The translations under genes were made by a program, and so were the position numbers. A DNA stretch of 23,791 bases from UBA10210 sp964408425 (GTDB lineage Archaea > Micrarchaeota > Micrarchaeia > Norongarragalinales > Norongarragalinaceae): the NCBI GenBank assembly GCA_964408425.1, contig CAYOZI010000015.1, forward strand, positions 1-23,791, in the 5' to 3' direction. Positions within the stretch are counted from its first letter, which is position 1. Every line of letters starts with the position of its first letter. The notes beneath the pieces were generated by a model that had not been told where the DNA came from, did no database searches, and was given only the letters and a program-made list of their open reading frames with translations. Positions 14,516 to 21,407 of this stretch are shown piece by piece.

Positions 14516-16744
14516 GTGCCTTCCTCCAACTACTTTTCTTCAAGACTCCTGCTTTTGGGCTTGCTAGTGGTTTTGATAGCGGGATTGTTGTGGGTGCGGT
14601 ATTTCGTTCCGCAAAGTTTTTTGGAAAACACTTCCGGTTTTCAAGAGCAAAAAACGGTTGGAGAAAACGCCGTACTGCAAACCGAAAGGGCTCAAGCCGG
14701 AACCGCGTTTCAAGATTCGGTTTCCTTGCAAAACAATATCGAGCAACCGCAAGAGTTTACTCTAGCAAGCGCCTCCGACGACCCTTCCTTTTCATTCCAG
14801 GATTCGAAGCACGAGGGCTTCAACGAATTCCAACCCGGAGTTTTGACTTCAACCTTCGTTTTGAACCCGTCCGAATCCTTCTCAAGGGATTTTTATTTCG
14901 GCAATGAATTCGACGCAGTGCATTTGGCTTCGCTGGGCTTGACCCCTGTGCAGGAAGAGGAGTTAGCTTTCCTCGCGAAACAGCTCTTGTCGGGATTGGT
15001 CACGCCGGAGGAAAGAAGGCGTTTTTCGGGTTTGGCTTCGCAACGAATGCTTTCCTCGCAATCAGCCGGCGAAGCCGCTGCAATACTGTTTTTGGCTGAA
15101 AGCGTTTTGGAAGAAGCGTTGTCTTACAAATTATCTCAAACTCCAGGCCTTCCTTACGATCCGGGCGAAACAGGTTCACAAGGGGTTTTTTCCCTTCCCG
15201 CTGGAGATTCTCTTTACGACGGGCGTTTCGACCCGCCTTTGTACGCGGAATTGACTTCCTACCCTTCAAGCCCGCCGGACTCGATTTCTTTCGTTGTTGA
15301 TCACGCGCCCGGGGTTTTGCTGGTGAAAAGCCCTTCAGACCTTCGAGTTTCGTTAACTGCGTTGGGAGAAACGCAAACCCGTTTTGATGTTTCTTACACT
15401 CCGCAAGAGGAAATAACGGAAAACTCCGTCGTAATTCCAATAATCGAAGTTTCCGTTTCGACCCTTCCAGAAGAATCGTTTTGGATTCCGATAAGGCTGA
15501 ACTTGTACGAGTCCGAGCCGTTCGAAAAGCAGCCGGAAAGCCTGTCGGAAAAAACTTATTTGCTGTTGCAATCTGCTGCGCCAGGCGATTGCGTTGAGGT
15601 TGTAACCGGGTTCGCAGAGTCTATCGGAATGCAGAAGGAGGAATTCAATGCGCAAGGGCACTGCGATTCAATTGCAACCTCTTCCTTCAGGGGCGGAAAC
15701 CTTCCAGCAGAGACTGCGGAAGGACAGCTTCCTTCGGAAGCGGAAAAGCCCGTTGAAGACGGCAAAAACAAGCGTTCCGTAAAAGAAGCGGTTTTGTCCC
15801 CCTCTTCGTCAGACTTCAAGGCCAAAGCGGAAAAAATATTCGAAAATACGGGTTTTTACGTTTGGACCGCCAGCTTGAACGACGGCGGATTCTCCTTGGT
15901 TGATTTTACGGCGGTGCCCGAAGCCGACGGGACTGTAAAAATGTCTTACGAACTGTTTTTGGGGGGAGTGAAAGAATGGAGCTCGGTTTTCGCTTCGTAC
16001 GACCGTGGCGTTGGCGACCTTCCATCGTGCAAAACCGGAGACCTGCTGGCGGAAGAGACGGTGGTGAAGATAGAAAAAACTTCCGGAACCGCGCCTCCGT
16101 CCGAAGATAATTTCGAAAGGGTTTTGTTCCCAGACAAAAAATACGTGTTGAAAGTCCACGCGGTGAACGCATCTGGCGGAAGGGTTGTGCGCTGTTTTTA
16201 TTTCTTTACAAACCCAAACGCAACGCCTTCGCCGGCATCAAGGCCTCCGGGTCCTGCGGTGTTGGCTTCGGGAAAAGGCTGTCCTGTTTTCAACGGGGCG
16301 GAAGCTTCGGTTGAAGTGAGCGGGGCGATAGCCTTGAATTCGAAAGGCCTGTCCAGCGCTTTCAAAATCTCCGATCCTTTCAGCTTTCTGTGCGCCCAGG
16401 CGTTCACCGAAAGCACTTACGACCCGTCTAAGGTAAACAAGAACAGCGGCGCTGCAGGATTGATGCAAATCATCCCGTCCACCGCAAAAGGGGAGTGCGG
16501 AATCGCCGACGCCGCGAGAGAGCTTTTAGACCCGTCCGTGAGCGCAGGTTGCGCGGTCAAGTACCTGAACGCTTTGGGCAAGCGGACGTACGTGCAGGGA
16601 AACGTCAAACTGGCATTGGCCGCTTACAACGCCGGTCCCGAGGCTGTCAGGAAAAACGGCGGAATCCCTCCGTACAAGGAAACGAAAAATTACGTCAAAA
16701 ACATTTGCGTCTTGTACGCTTCGGCTTCGAAGCTATCCTGCTGA
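14516..16744 (+). CDS. membrane-anchored protein with C-terminal SLT lytic transglycosylase domain
   Basis: The product has 742 residues. The GTG start at 14516 is preceded in frame by a TGA 6 nt upstream, and no nearby ATG fits. One hydrophobic helix (about 9-27) follows a short N-terminal tail and may be an uncleaved anchor. Residues about 40-600 form a long extracellular region that I do not recognise, rich in Ser, Pro and acidic residues. The end (about 615-742) is an SLT domain: FTESTYDP with the catalytic Glu at 632, SGAAGLMQIIPSTA, and ALAAYNAGPEAV. It should cleave the MurNAc-GlcNAc bond of peptidoglycan, forming 1,6-anhydroMurNAc ends. Ten or more cysteines suggest disulfides. It is probably in one operon with the M23/amidase gene. 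Its end overlaps the convergent MFS gene by 12 nt. Confidence 0.87.
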   Translation: MPSSNYFSSRLLLLGLLVVLIAGLLWVRYFVPQSFLENTSGFQEQKTVGENAVLQTERAQAGTAFQDSVSLQNNIEQPQEFTLASASDDPSFSFQDSKHEGFNEFQPGVLTSTFVLNPSESFSRDFYFGNEFDAVHLASLGLTPVQEEELAFLAKQLLSGLVTPEERRRFSGLASQRMLSSQSAGEAAAILFLAESVLEEALSYKLSQTPGLPYDPGETGSQGVFSLPAGDSLYDGRFDPPLYAELTSYPSSPPDSISFVVDHAPGVLLVKSPSDLRVSLTALGETQTRFDVSYTPQEEITENSVVIPIIEVSVSTLPEESFWIPIRLNLYESEPFEKQPESLSEKTYLLLQSAAPGDCVEVVTGFAESIGMQKEEFNAQGHCDSIATSSFRGGNLPAETAEGQLPSEAEKPVEDGKNKRSVKEAVLSPSSSDFKAKAEKIFENTGFYVWTASLNDGGFSLVDFTAVPEADGTVKMSYELFLGGVKEWSSVFASYDRGVGDLPSCKTGDLLAEETVVKIEKTSGTAPPSEDNFERVLFPDKKYVLKVHAVNASGGRVVRCFYFFTNPNATPSPASRPPGPAVLASGKGCPVFNGAEASVEVSGAIALNSKGLSSAFKISDPFSFLCAQAFTESTYDPSKVNKNSGAAGLMQIIPSTAKGECGIADAARELLDPSVSAGCAVKYLNALGKRTYVQGNVKLALAAYNAGPEAVRKNGGIPPYKETKNYVKNICVLYASASKLSC

Positions 16745-17935
16745 TTCGGTCGGTTCGGGTTCAGAAAGATTTTTTCCGGCGAAAAGGAAGAAGAACAAGG
16801 CGTAAGCGAAAACCACTGTCGCCAGGCCCAAAAACGCGTAGTCGTGGTTAAACCCGTACAAAAACCCTCCCAACAACGGCCCTATCATCTGTCCCGAAGA
16901 GGCGAAAGAGCCGTTCAACCCTATCACGGCACCGCGGTTTCCGGTTATCCTTTTGGTCAAAAGGGAAGAGGCGGAAGGAAAGACGAGCGCGTTGCCCATC
17001 ACGAAAACCGCCAGCGGAAGCAATAGTGAAATCCAGTCGTGAGTGAAAACCAGCATTACGAACCCTGCTGCGGAAAAAACAAGCCCGGCGTTGATTAAAC
17101 GCGTTTCCCCGAACCTGTTCACGAGAGCGCCTGAAACGAATTGCATTACCATGATCAAAACCCCTATGTACGCGAACATCAATCCCGCTTGCGCGGAAGT
17201 AAAGCCCATTTTTTCGCCAGTATACAACGCCAACACGGCATCCAGCCCTCCGATCATGAACGTTATCATGAACGTCGAGAGGAAGACGAACAAAAGCGGG
17301 GAAGAAAGGTGGGAAAGGAGTTTCGTTTCCTTTTGGACCAGGTTTTTGCTCTCGTCCTTTTCCTTGGGCTCTTTAAGCTTGAAGAAAATCCATGCGAAAT
17401 TCAGCAGACTCAATCCCGAAGCGAGGAAAAACGCGTCCCTAACGGATATAGCAGACGCTATTCCGCCCAAAGCCGGACCGAGAATGAAACCGAGCGAAAA
17501 AACCATGCTGAACAACCCCATCGCCTTTCCCCTCTGCCGGTCGGTAGTCAAGTCGGAAATGAGGGAAATGCAGGCGGGAAACAACGCCGCCGCGAACAGT
17601 CCTTCCAGCGCCCTTGCAGCGAAAACCATCTCGAGCGAAGAAGCAAAAGCGAAAATCAAATACGAAAAAACGAACCCGAAGGTCCCGAACAAGATCACTT
17701 TCTTCCTCCCGATCTTGTCGGAAATTTTCCCGAGAAACGGCGAGAAAACGAGGCTGACGAAAGCGAACGTCGCCGTCAGTATCCCGAGTTCGAAAGGCTT
17801 TGCGCCGAGGGAAGTTACGTAAAAAGGAAGGATGGGCAGGATAATGCCGAACCCGATGCTGGCCAGCAGCTGCGTGAACAAAACCTCCTTCACTCCCGGA
17901 GTGGAAAGGATTTGCCTGAAAGACATTTTTCTCAC
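16733..17935 (-). CDS. MFS transporter, drug-efflux type
   Basis: A 400-residue protein with about 12 hydrophobic helices and no large extra domains. The loop between helices 2 and 3 has the MFS signature GKISDKIGRKKV (69-80), and a related segment (NRFGETRLIN) lies in the second half. Size and motif fit drug:H+ antiporters of the DHA1 type or related sugar and metabolite exporters, but substrate cannot be read from sequence. The ATG at 17935 has a TATA-like box 25-32 nt upstream. It is convergent with the lytic transglycosylase gene with a 12-nt overlap of ends and has tRNA-Leu upstream on the same strand. Confidence 0.9.
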   Translation of the reverse strand: MRKMSFRQILSTPGVKEVLFTQLLASIGFGIILPILPFYVTSLGAKPFELGILTATFAFVSLVFSPFLGKISDKIGRKKVILFGTFGFVFSYLIFAFASSLEMVFAARALEGLFAAALFPACISLISDLTTDRQRGKAMGLFSMVFSLGFILGPALGGIASAISVRDAFFLASGLSLLNFAWIFFKLKEPKEKDESKNLVQKETKLLSHLSSPLLFVFLSTFMITFMIGGLDAVLALYTGEKMGFTSAQAGLMFAYIGVLIMVMQFVSGALVNRFGETRLINAGLVFSAAGFVMLVFTHDWISLLLPLAVFVMGNALVFPSASSLLTKRITGNRGAVIGLNGSFASSGQMIGPLLGGFLYGFNHDYAFLGLATVVFAYALFFFLFAGKNLSEPEPTESAG

Positions 17936-17959
17936 TGGCTTTGAAAACGGAAAATCTTG

Positions 17960-17967
17960 TTTAAATT
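17960..17967 (-). promoter_or_regulatory. TATA-like box for the MFS gene
   Basis: The minus-strand AATTTAAA lies 25-32 nt before the start codon, with no ribosome binding site between. A leaderless mRNA is likely. Confidence 0.4.
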
Positions 17968-18005
17968 GCGCGTGTTAAAGAACGTTGGTTTTAATTCGAA
18001 AAAAG

Positions 18006-18151
18006 TGCAGGGGGAGAGATTTGAACTCTCGAACCCCTAAGGGAGGGGATTTCACAAGCGCTTTTCTTTGTTTCCAAGGTTTTTTGCTTTTCTTGGAAAA
18101 GAAAAAAGCTTCTTAAGTCCCCCGCATTTGACCGGGCTCTGCCACCCCTGC
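18006..18151 (-). tRNA. tRNA-Leu (anticodon UAA) with intron
   Basis: The minus strand gives acceptor GCAGGGG/CCCCTGC with discriminator A and a D arm with GCA/TGC. The anticodon stem is GGGGA/TCCCC around loop CTTAAG+A (anticodon TAA). The long variable arm (CCC-TTA-GGG) is typical of class II tRNAs, and the T arm is GAGAG-TTCAAAT-CTCTC. A 61-nt intron (18051-18111) interrupts the loop after position 37, the canonical archaeal site. The mature tRNA is 85 nt. CCA is not encoded. Confidence 0.93.
18051..18111 (-). other. tRNA-Leu intron, position 37/38
   Basis: Sixty-one nt between G37 and A38. The first four intron bases AAGC can pair with GCTT near the intron end, giving the short central helix of a bulge-helix-bulge site for the archaeal splicing endonuclease. 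The interior has an 8-bp hairpin (TTTCCAAG with CTTGGAAA). No open reading frame is present. Confidence 0.85.
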
Positions 18152-18165
18152 ATACTATATAGTAT
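18152..18165. repeat. 14-bp perfect palindrome next to tRNA-Leu
   Basis: The sequence atactatatagtat is its own reverse complement and ends one base before the 5' base of the tRNA-Leu. It is too close to the tRNA to be a normal TATA box for a mature-start transcript, so it would lie in the 5' leader or serve as an operator. Confidence 0.6.
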
Positions 18166-18180
18166 ACGCTACGCTGAGGA

Positions 18181-18190
18181 AATTAAAAAA
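18181..18190 (-). promoter_or_regulatory. TATA-like box for tRNA-Leu
   Basis: The minus-strand TTTTTTAATT is 30-39 nt before the tRNA 5' end, in the gap between the tRNA and the eL40 gene. It may also act as the T-rich terminator of eL40, read in the same direction. Confidence 0.35.
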
Positions 18191-18210
18191 CGAGGAGAAA
18201 AGGAGAAAGA

Positions 18211-18369
18211 TTACTTGCCTTTCGCTTCCTTCCTTCTCGCGCGCTTCGGCCGTAAGCTCGGGTAATTGCACTTCCTGCAAGACTCGGCCCCGCGGGGGTT
18301 TCTCGTCTTGCACTTCTTGCAAATCAAAACGCTGGTCAAAGCCTTGTCTGCCAAAGGAAACTTGCCCAT
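18211..18369 (-). CDS. rpl40e: ribosomal protein eL40 (L40e)
   Basis: A 52-residue zinc protein of the large ribosomal subunit. Cys17-x2-Cys20 and Cys31-x2-Cys34 bind zinc, separated by TRNPRGAES, and the tail LRPKRARRKEAKGK is strongly basic, as in archaeal eL40. In archaea this protein is free and not fused to ubiquitin. Its length matches the family. The ATG is preceded by AGAGGTT on the minus strand, a ribosome binding site. It lies between tRNA-Leu (same strand) and the divergent tRNA-Thr(GGU). Confidence 0.93.
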   Translation of the reverse strand: MGKFPLADKALTSVLICKKCKTRNPRGAESCRKCNYPSLRPKRARRKEAKGK

Positions 18370-18416
18370 TTTTTTAACCTCTGCTCAAAATCCAGAAGAA
18401 CATTTTCCCGCCACTA

Positions 18417-18427
18417 ATTTATATTAA
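18417..18427. promoter_or_regulatory. AT-rich box between eL40 and tRNA-Thr(GGU)
   Basis: The sequence aatttatatta lies 48-58 nt before the eL40 start (minus strand) and 37-47 nt before the tRNA-Thr 5' end (plus strand). It reads TATA-like in both directions and could drive either gene, or both. Confidence 0.4.
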
Positions 18428-18463
18428 TTGGGTTGACCCTTATTTTCTTCCTCGAATCGCGTT

Positions 18464-18537
18464 GCCTCTGTAACTCAGCCTGGTAGAGTGCGTGCATGGT
18501 AAGCACGAAGTCGTGGGTTCAAATCCCATCGGAGGCT
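18464..18537 (+). tRNA. tRNA-Thr (anticodon GGU)
   Basis: The cloverleaf has acceptor GCCTCTG/CGGAGGC with one U-G pair, D arm ACTC/GAGT, anticodon stem CGTGC/GCACG with loop ATGGTAA (anticodon GGT), T arm GTGGG-TTCAAAT-CCCAT, and discriminator T as in archaeal tRNA-Thr. The T loop is standard here. No intron and no encoded CCA. A small protein gene starts 20 nt downstream. Confidence 0.95.
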
Positions 18538-18557
18538 CTCTGAAAGAAGGTGAAAAA

Positions 18558-18983
18558 ATGGCGCTGGATGACGACAAGGAAGACGAGCTTGATGTAAAAA
18601 CGATGAAAGAGCTGGCGAAAGCCGGCTATTCCCCCTCTACAATCCGCCAGTGCGCGCATTCGCTGGAAACCATCCACAATTTCATTCAATACGTGGGCAT
18701 GCACCAGTACTATAGCGATGTGGTAAACAAGCAGGTTTTCCTGCTGGGGCTGGATGTGGACTATGCTGTTTTATCGCTCGACGAGCTTCTGCTGGAAGAA
18801 ACGGATTTTGTGGATATAGTGCAGATGGCGCTGTTGCTGAAGAAAAAAACTCCTTTGGATAAGAAGAAGCTATTCGAATTCAACGAAAAGGTTTCGGAAT
18901 TGGAAAAACGGGTTTTGGATTTGAACGGAAAGGCGAAAAAGCTGATAGAGCAAATCCGCTCGGAATACCAGCAGAGGGCTTGA
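18558..18983 (+). CDS. 141-residue helical protein, unknown
   Basis: The open frame runs back into tRNA-Thr, but the real start is ATG 18558, set by the ribosome binding site GGTG at 18549-18552. The product has an acidic N-terminus (MALDDDKEDELD), a compact helical part with MKELAKAGYSPSTIRQCAHS and ETIHNFIQYVGMHQYYSD, and a C-terminal heptad-like helix (about 90-141, KVSELEKRVLDLNGKAKKL) likely to form a coiled coil. No cysteine cluster or membrane segment. The GYSPSTIRQC stretch suggests a helix-turn-helix or UBA-like fold, but I do not recognise a family. Its position between tRNA-Thr and rpoP/ribosomal genes suggests a housekeeping role. Confidence 0.75.
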   Translation: MALDDDKEDELDVKTMKELAKAGYSPSTIRQCAHSLETIHNFIQYVGMHQYYSDVVNKQVFLLGLDVDYAVLSLDELLLEETDFVDIVQMALLLKKKTPLDKKKLFEFNEKVSELEKRVLDLNGKAKKLIEQIRSEYQQRA

Positions 18984-19015
18984 TTCTCCCCTCACCGCCT
19001 CTTCCGAACGCAAAG

Positions 19016-19048
19016 CTTAAAATACGACTCGGCGCTTTTCTTAATATA
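19016..19048 (+). promoter_or_regulatory. two TATA-like boxes before rpoP
   Basis: In the 150-nt gap before rpoP there are cttaaaata (19016-19024) and ttaatata (19041-19048). Either could start transcription of rpoP and the ribosomal operon. The rest of the gap holds a weak GC-rich hairpin near 19061-19073, a T run, and the rpoP ribosome binding site (gggtga, 19118-19123). No further gene was seen there. Confidence 0.4.
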
Positions 19049-19133
19049 CGAGTTTTTCCCCGGCAGTACGCCGTCGGCTGTTTTTAATGGCTGGCTAGAA
19101 TATCGCATTTAAAAAAAGGGTGAATTGGGTAGA

Positions 19134-19268
19134 ATGACGTTCGTTTGCTTCAATTGCGGCAAGGAATACGCCTTCAAGGAACTCGAGTTCGTAAGGTGCT
19201 TGTACTGCGATTCGAAAATACTGTTCAAGAAAACCCCGCCGGTAGCGAAGAGGGTTTCCACGGACTAG
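19134..19268 (+). CDS. rpoP: DNA-directed RNA polymerase subunit P (Rpb12-like)
   Basis: The 44-residue product MTFVCFNCGKEYAFKELEFV... continues with RCLYCDSKILFKK and TPPVAKRVSTD. Cys5-x2-Cys8 and Cys22-x2-Cys25 form the zinc ribbon, and the RCxYC...L(F/Y)K and PPV.KRV segments are characteristic of archaeal RpoP, a small subunit of RNA polymerase. Length matches the family. It precedes rpl3 by 72 nt and may be read together with the ribosomal operon. Confidence 0.92.
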   Translation: MTFVCFNCGKEYAFKELEFVRCLYCDSKILFKKTPPVAKRVSTD

Positions 19269-19329
19269 TGTGCAGGAGTAACGTTTTTTCCGAACTCTAT
19301 TTTCACTCACGAAATTTCATGTTTGTAAA

Positions 19330-19333
19330 GGTG
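19330..19333 (+). promoter_or_regulatory. GGTG ribosome binding site fixing the TTG start of uL3
   Basis: The GGTG motif ends 7 nt before TTG 19341, the same spacing as in other genes here. It supports TTG rather than the later ATG 19371. Confidence 0.6.
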
Positions 19334-19340
19334 CAAAAAA

Positions 19341-20285
19341 TTGGGTAAGTCTGGTCCTCGCAGAGGTTCAATGGCATTCTGGCACCGCGGAAGGGCGAAA
19401 CGCCTCACTCCCAGGGTAAAGTCTTGGGGGAAAGGCGCAGGAGTGCAGGGTTTTCCAGCTTACAAGGCCGGAATGACGCACGCGCTTGTCGTCCAGGACG
19501 ACGCTTCTCCTTTCAAAGGACAGGAAGTAATCTGGCCCGTAACTATTCTGGAAACCCCCAACGCTTTCGTTTACGGAGTGACCGCTTGGGAGAAAACCCC
19601 GTACGGGTTGAAAGCCATTGCGGAAGTGGATGCGAAAACCCATCCGAAGCAGTTGACTCGCGTTTTGACTCCCACGAAAAAGGAAAAGACTTTTGAAGAA
19701 CTGAAGAAATTCGAAGGAAGGATTGCGGAATTGCGCTTGTTGTGCTTCACCCAGCCGTGGAAAATCGGGTTGAAGAAAAACCCCGACGTTTTCGAACTTT
19801 CCATCGGAGGAAGCGTTGCGGACAAACTGGTTTTAGCCGAAAAGTTTTTGGGGAAGGAATTGGGAGTGAAAGACGTTTTCCAGGGCGGGGAAACGGTGGA
19901 TACGATTGCCATTACCAAGGGAAAAGGGTGGCAGGGCGTAGTCAAGAGATACGGCGTTTCTTTGAACATACGCAAAGCCTCCAAATCGAGAAGGCACGGT
20001 GGTTCAATCGGACCCGAGCGCCAGGCCAAGGTCATGTACACCATTCCGCGTGCCGGCCAAATGGGTTTCCAGAAACGCACTGAAAGAAACAAGCGTGTTG
20101 TAACGGTTTCAGATGATTCCAAGGTTCTTCCTGTTTTCGACAATTACGGGATAGTGAAAGGCCCTTTCATCGCCATTCGCGGAAGCGTCCAGGGGCCGGT
20201 GAAAAGGTTCGTTTTGTTGAGAAAACCGCTGTTTCCGAAAGTGCAGGCTAAGGCGGTTGACGTGAAAAAACTTCCTGCATTGTAA
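19341..20285 (+). CDS. rpl3: ribosomal protein uL3
   Basis: This 314-residue core protein of the large subunit is first in the archaeal S10-like operon. The N-terminus MGKSGPRRGSMAFWHRGRAK aligns in form with archaeal uL3 (GxxxPRRGSLAYxPRxRAKR), which supports the TTG start. The central part has KGKGWQGVVKRYGV and the C-terminal part GPVKRFVLLRKPL, both typical of uL3. It is slightly shorter than most archaeal uL3 (about 330-350). uL4 follows 14 nt downstream. Confidence 0.95.
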   Translation: MGKSGPRRGSMAFWHRGRAKRLTPRVKSWGKGAGVQGFPAYKAGMTHALVVQDDASPFKGQEVIWPVTILETPNAFVYGVTAWEKTPYGLKAIAEVDAKTHPKQLTRVLTPTKKEKTFEELKKFEGRIAELRLLCFTQPWKIGLKKNPDVFELSIGGSVADKLVLAEKFLGKELGVKDVFQGGETVDTIAITKGKGWQGVVKRYGVSLNIRKASKSRRHGGSIGPERQAKVMYTIPRAGQMGFQKRTERNKRVVTVSDDSKVLPVFDNYGIVKGPFIAIRGSVQGPVKRFVLLRKPLFPKVQAKAVDVKKLPAL

Positions 20286-20299
20286 AGCTGGTGTAAAAA

Positions 20300-21103
20300 A
20301 TGAAAGTCAAGGTTTTGGGCGTGGACGGGAATTCTTCCGAAAGCATGGATCTTCCTTTCCACTTCGAAGAGGCGTTCAGGCCCGACCTGATCAAACGCGC
20401 GTTTTGGGCTTTGCAGTCTTTGACCTGGCAGCCGAAAGGCGCTTTCCCGCTCGCCGGATTGCAGAATACGGCTGAATACTACGGCAGGAGGCACGCGTGG
20501 AGACAGACGATCAATACCGGCCGTTCGAGATTGCCCCGCGAAAAGCTTCCGGGCGGAAGAAGCGGGAGAGTATTGTCCGTTCCACACGCAGTAAAGGGAC
20601 GCAGGGCGCACCCTCCGAAACCAGAGAAGATTCTAATTGAAAAAATAAACAAGAAGGAAAAGAATTTGGCGGTAAGGTCGGCAATAGCCGCAACCGCCAA
20701 TTCCGCGATAGTTTCCACGCGAGGCCATTCGTTCAACGCTTCCTTGCCTTTGGTGGTTTCCAATTCGTTCGAACAAATCAAGAAAACCAAGGACGCTTTC
20801 GCGGCTCTTGGGAAAATCGGTTTGGGCGGGGATTTGCTGAAAACCTCCTCGACCCGCGTAAAGAAAACCGGCATTTCACGATTGAGGAGAGGCGACTATA
20901 AGGAAAGGAAAACCGTCCTCGTGGTTTTGGGCGGAAAAGATGAAGGGGCTGAAAAGGCGTTCCGCAACATTCCGGGCGTGGATTGCGTCAGCGTCGAGAA
21001 ATTGAACGTCGGTTTGCTGGCTCCGGGCGGGACTGCCGGGAGAATAACCATTTGGACTCAAACCGCGATAGAGCGCTTGGGCAAGGAAAAGCTGTTCTTG
21101 TAA
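20300..21103 (+). CDS. rpl4: ribosomal protein uL4
   Basis: The 267-residue archaeal/eukaryotic-type uL4 of the large subunit. It begins with MKVKVLGVDGNSSESMDLP, followed by FRPDLIKRAF, the long extended loop with RQTINTGRSRLPREKLPGGR and GRRAHPPKPE that reaches into the exit-tunnel region, and the C-terminal GLLAPGGTAGRITIWT. GGTG at 20290-20293 gives the start. Normal length. Confidence 0.95.
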   Translation: MKVKVLGVDGNSSESMDLPFHFEEAFRPDLIKRAFWALQSLTWQPKGAFPLAGLQNTAEYYGRRHAWRQTINTGRSRLPREKLPGGRSGRVLSVPHAVKGRRAHPPKPEKILIEKINKKEKNLAVRSAIAATANSAIVSTRGHSFNASLPLVVSNSFEQIKKTKDAFAALGKIGLGGDLLKTSSTRVKKTGISRLRRGDYKERKTVLVVLGGKDEGAEKAFRNIPGVDCVSVEKLNVGLLAPGGTAGRITIWTQTAIERLGKEKLFL

Positions 21104-21138
21104 TTTGAAACTTGAAAAATAGGTTGTGAAAGAAAAAA

Positions 21139-21393
21139 ATGGTTTCGTTGGTTTTGTACGCGCTGACGTCGGAAAAAGCCGCTGCGGCTATAGAACGCGA
21201 GAATAAGATAACGTTCATAGTCGAAGACAGGGCTACGAAGCCGGAACTGAAAAAGGAGATAGAAAAAAACTACGGGCAGAAAGTGCGCAAGATAACGGTG
21301 ATGAACACTCCGCACGGGAAGAAAAAGGCGATAGTCGCGTTTGCAAAAGCCGGAGCGGCGCTGGATTTGGCCGCTAAATTGAAAGTAATCTGA
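21139..21393 (+). CDS. rpl23: ribosomal protein uL23
   Basis: An 84-residue protein at the polypeptide exit of the large subunit, where targeting factors bind. It shows LTSEKAAAAIERENKITFIV, VNxxATKPELKKEIE-type helix (ATKPELKKEIEKNYG) and VRKITVMNTPHGKKKA. Archaeal length. A GGTTG element lies 12 nt before the ATG; the gene is 35 nt after uL4. Confidence 0.94.
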   Translation: MVSLVLYALTSEKAAAAIERENKITFIVEDRATKPELKKEIEKNYGQKVRKITVMNTPHGKKKAIVAFAKAGAALDLAAKLKVI

Positions 21394-21407
21394 ACTGGTG
21401 CTTAAAA

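Noticed and set aside
12646..16744. Bacterial contamination or chimeric assembly as origin of the lytic genes
   Set aside because: The genes are overlapped by neighbours on both sides (4 nt with TrmI, 12 nt with MFS), and base composition looks like the flanks. Recent horizontal gain in the ancestor remains possible.
17043..17944. Two long plus-strand frames opposite the MFS transporter
   Set aside because: They mirror the transporter gene, have no domain or start signal, and the MFS signature is clear on the minus strand.
18492..18557. N-terminal extension of the 141-residue protein starting inside tRNA-Thr
   Set aside because: The extended frame begins in the anticodon stem. The GGTG at 18549-18552 and ATG 18558 are the proper start signals.
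19061..19073. Hairpin cggc-agtac-gccg followed by a T run as a terminator or small RNA
   Set aside because: The stem is only four pairs and the T run is several bases away; not enough for a separate feature.
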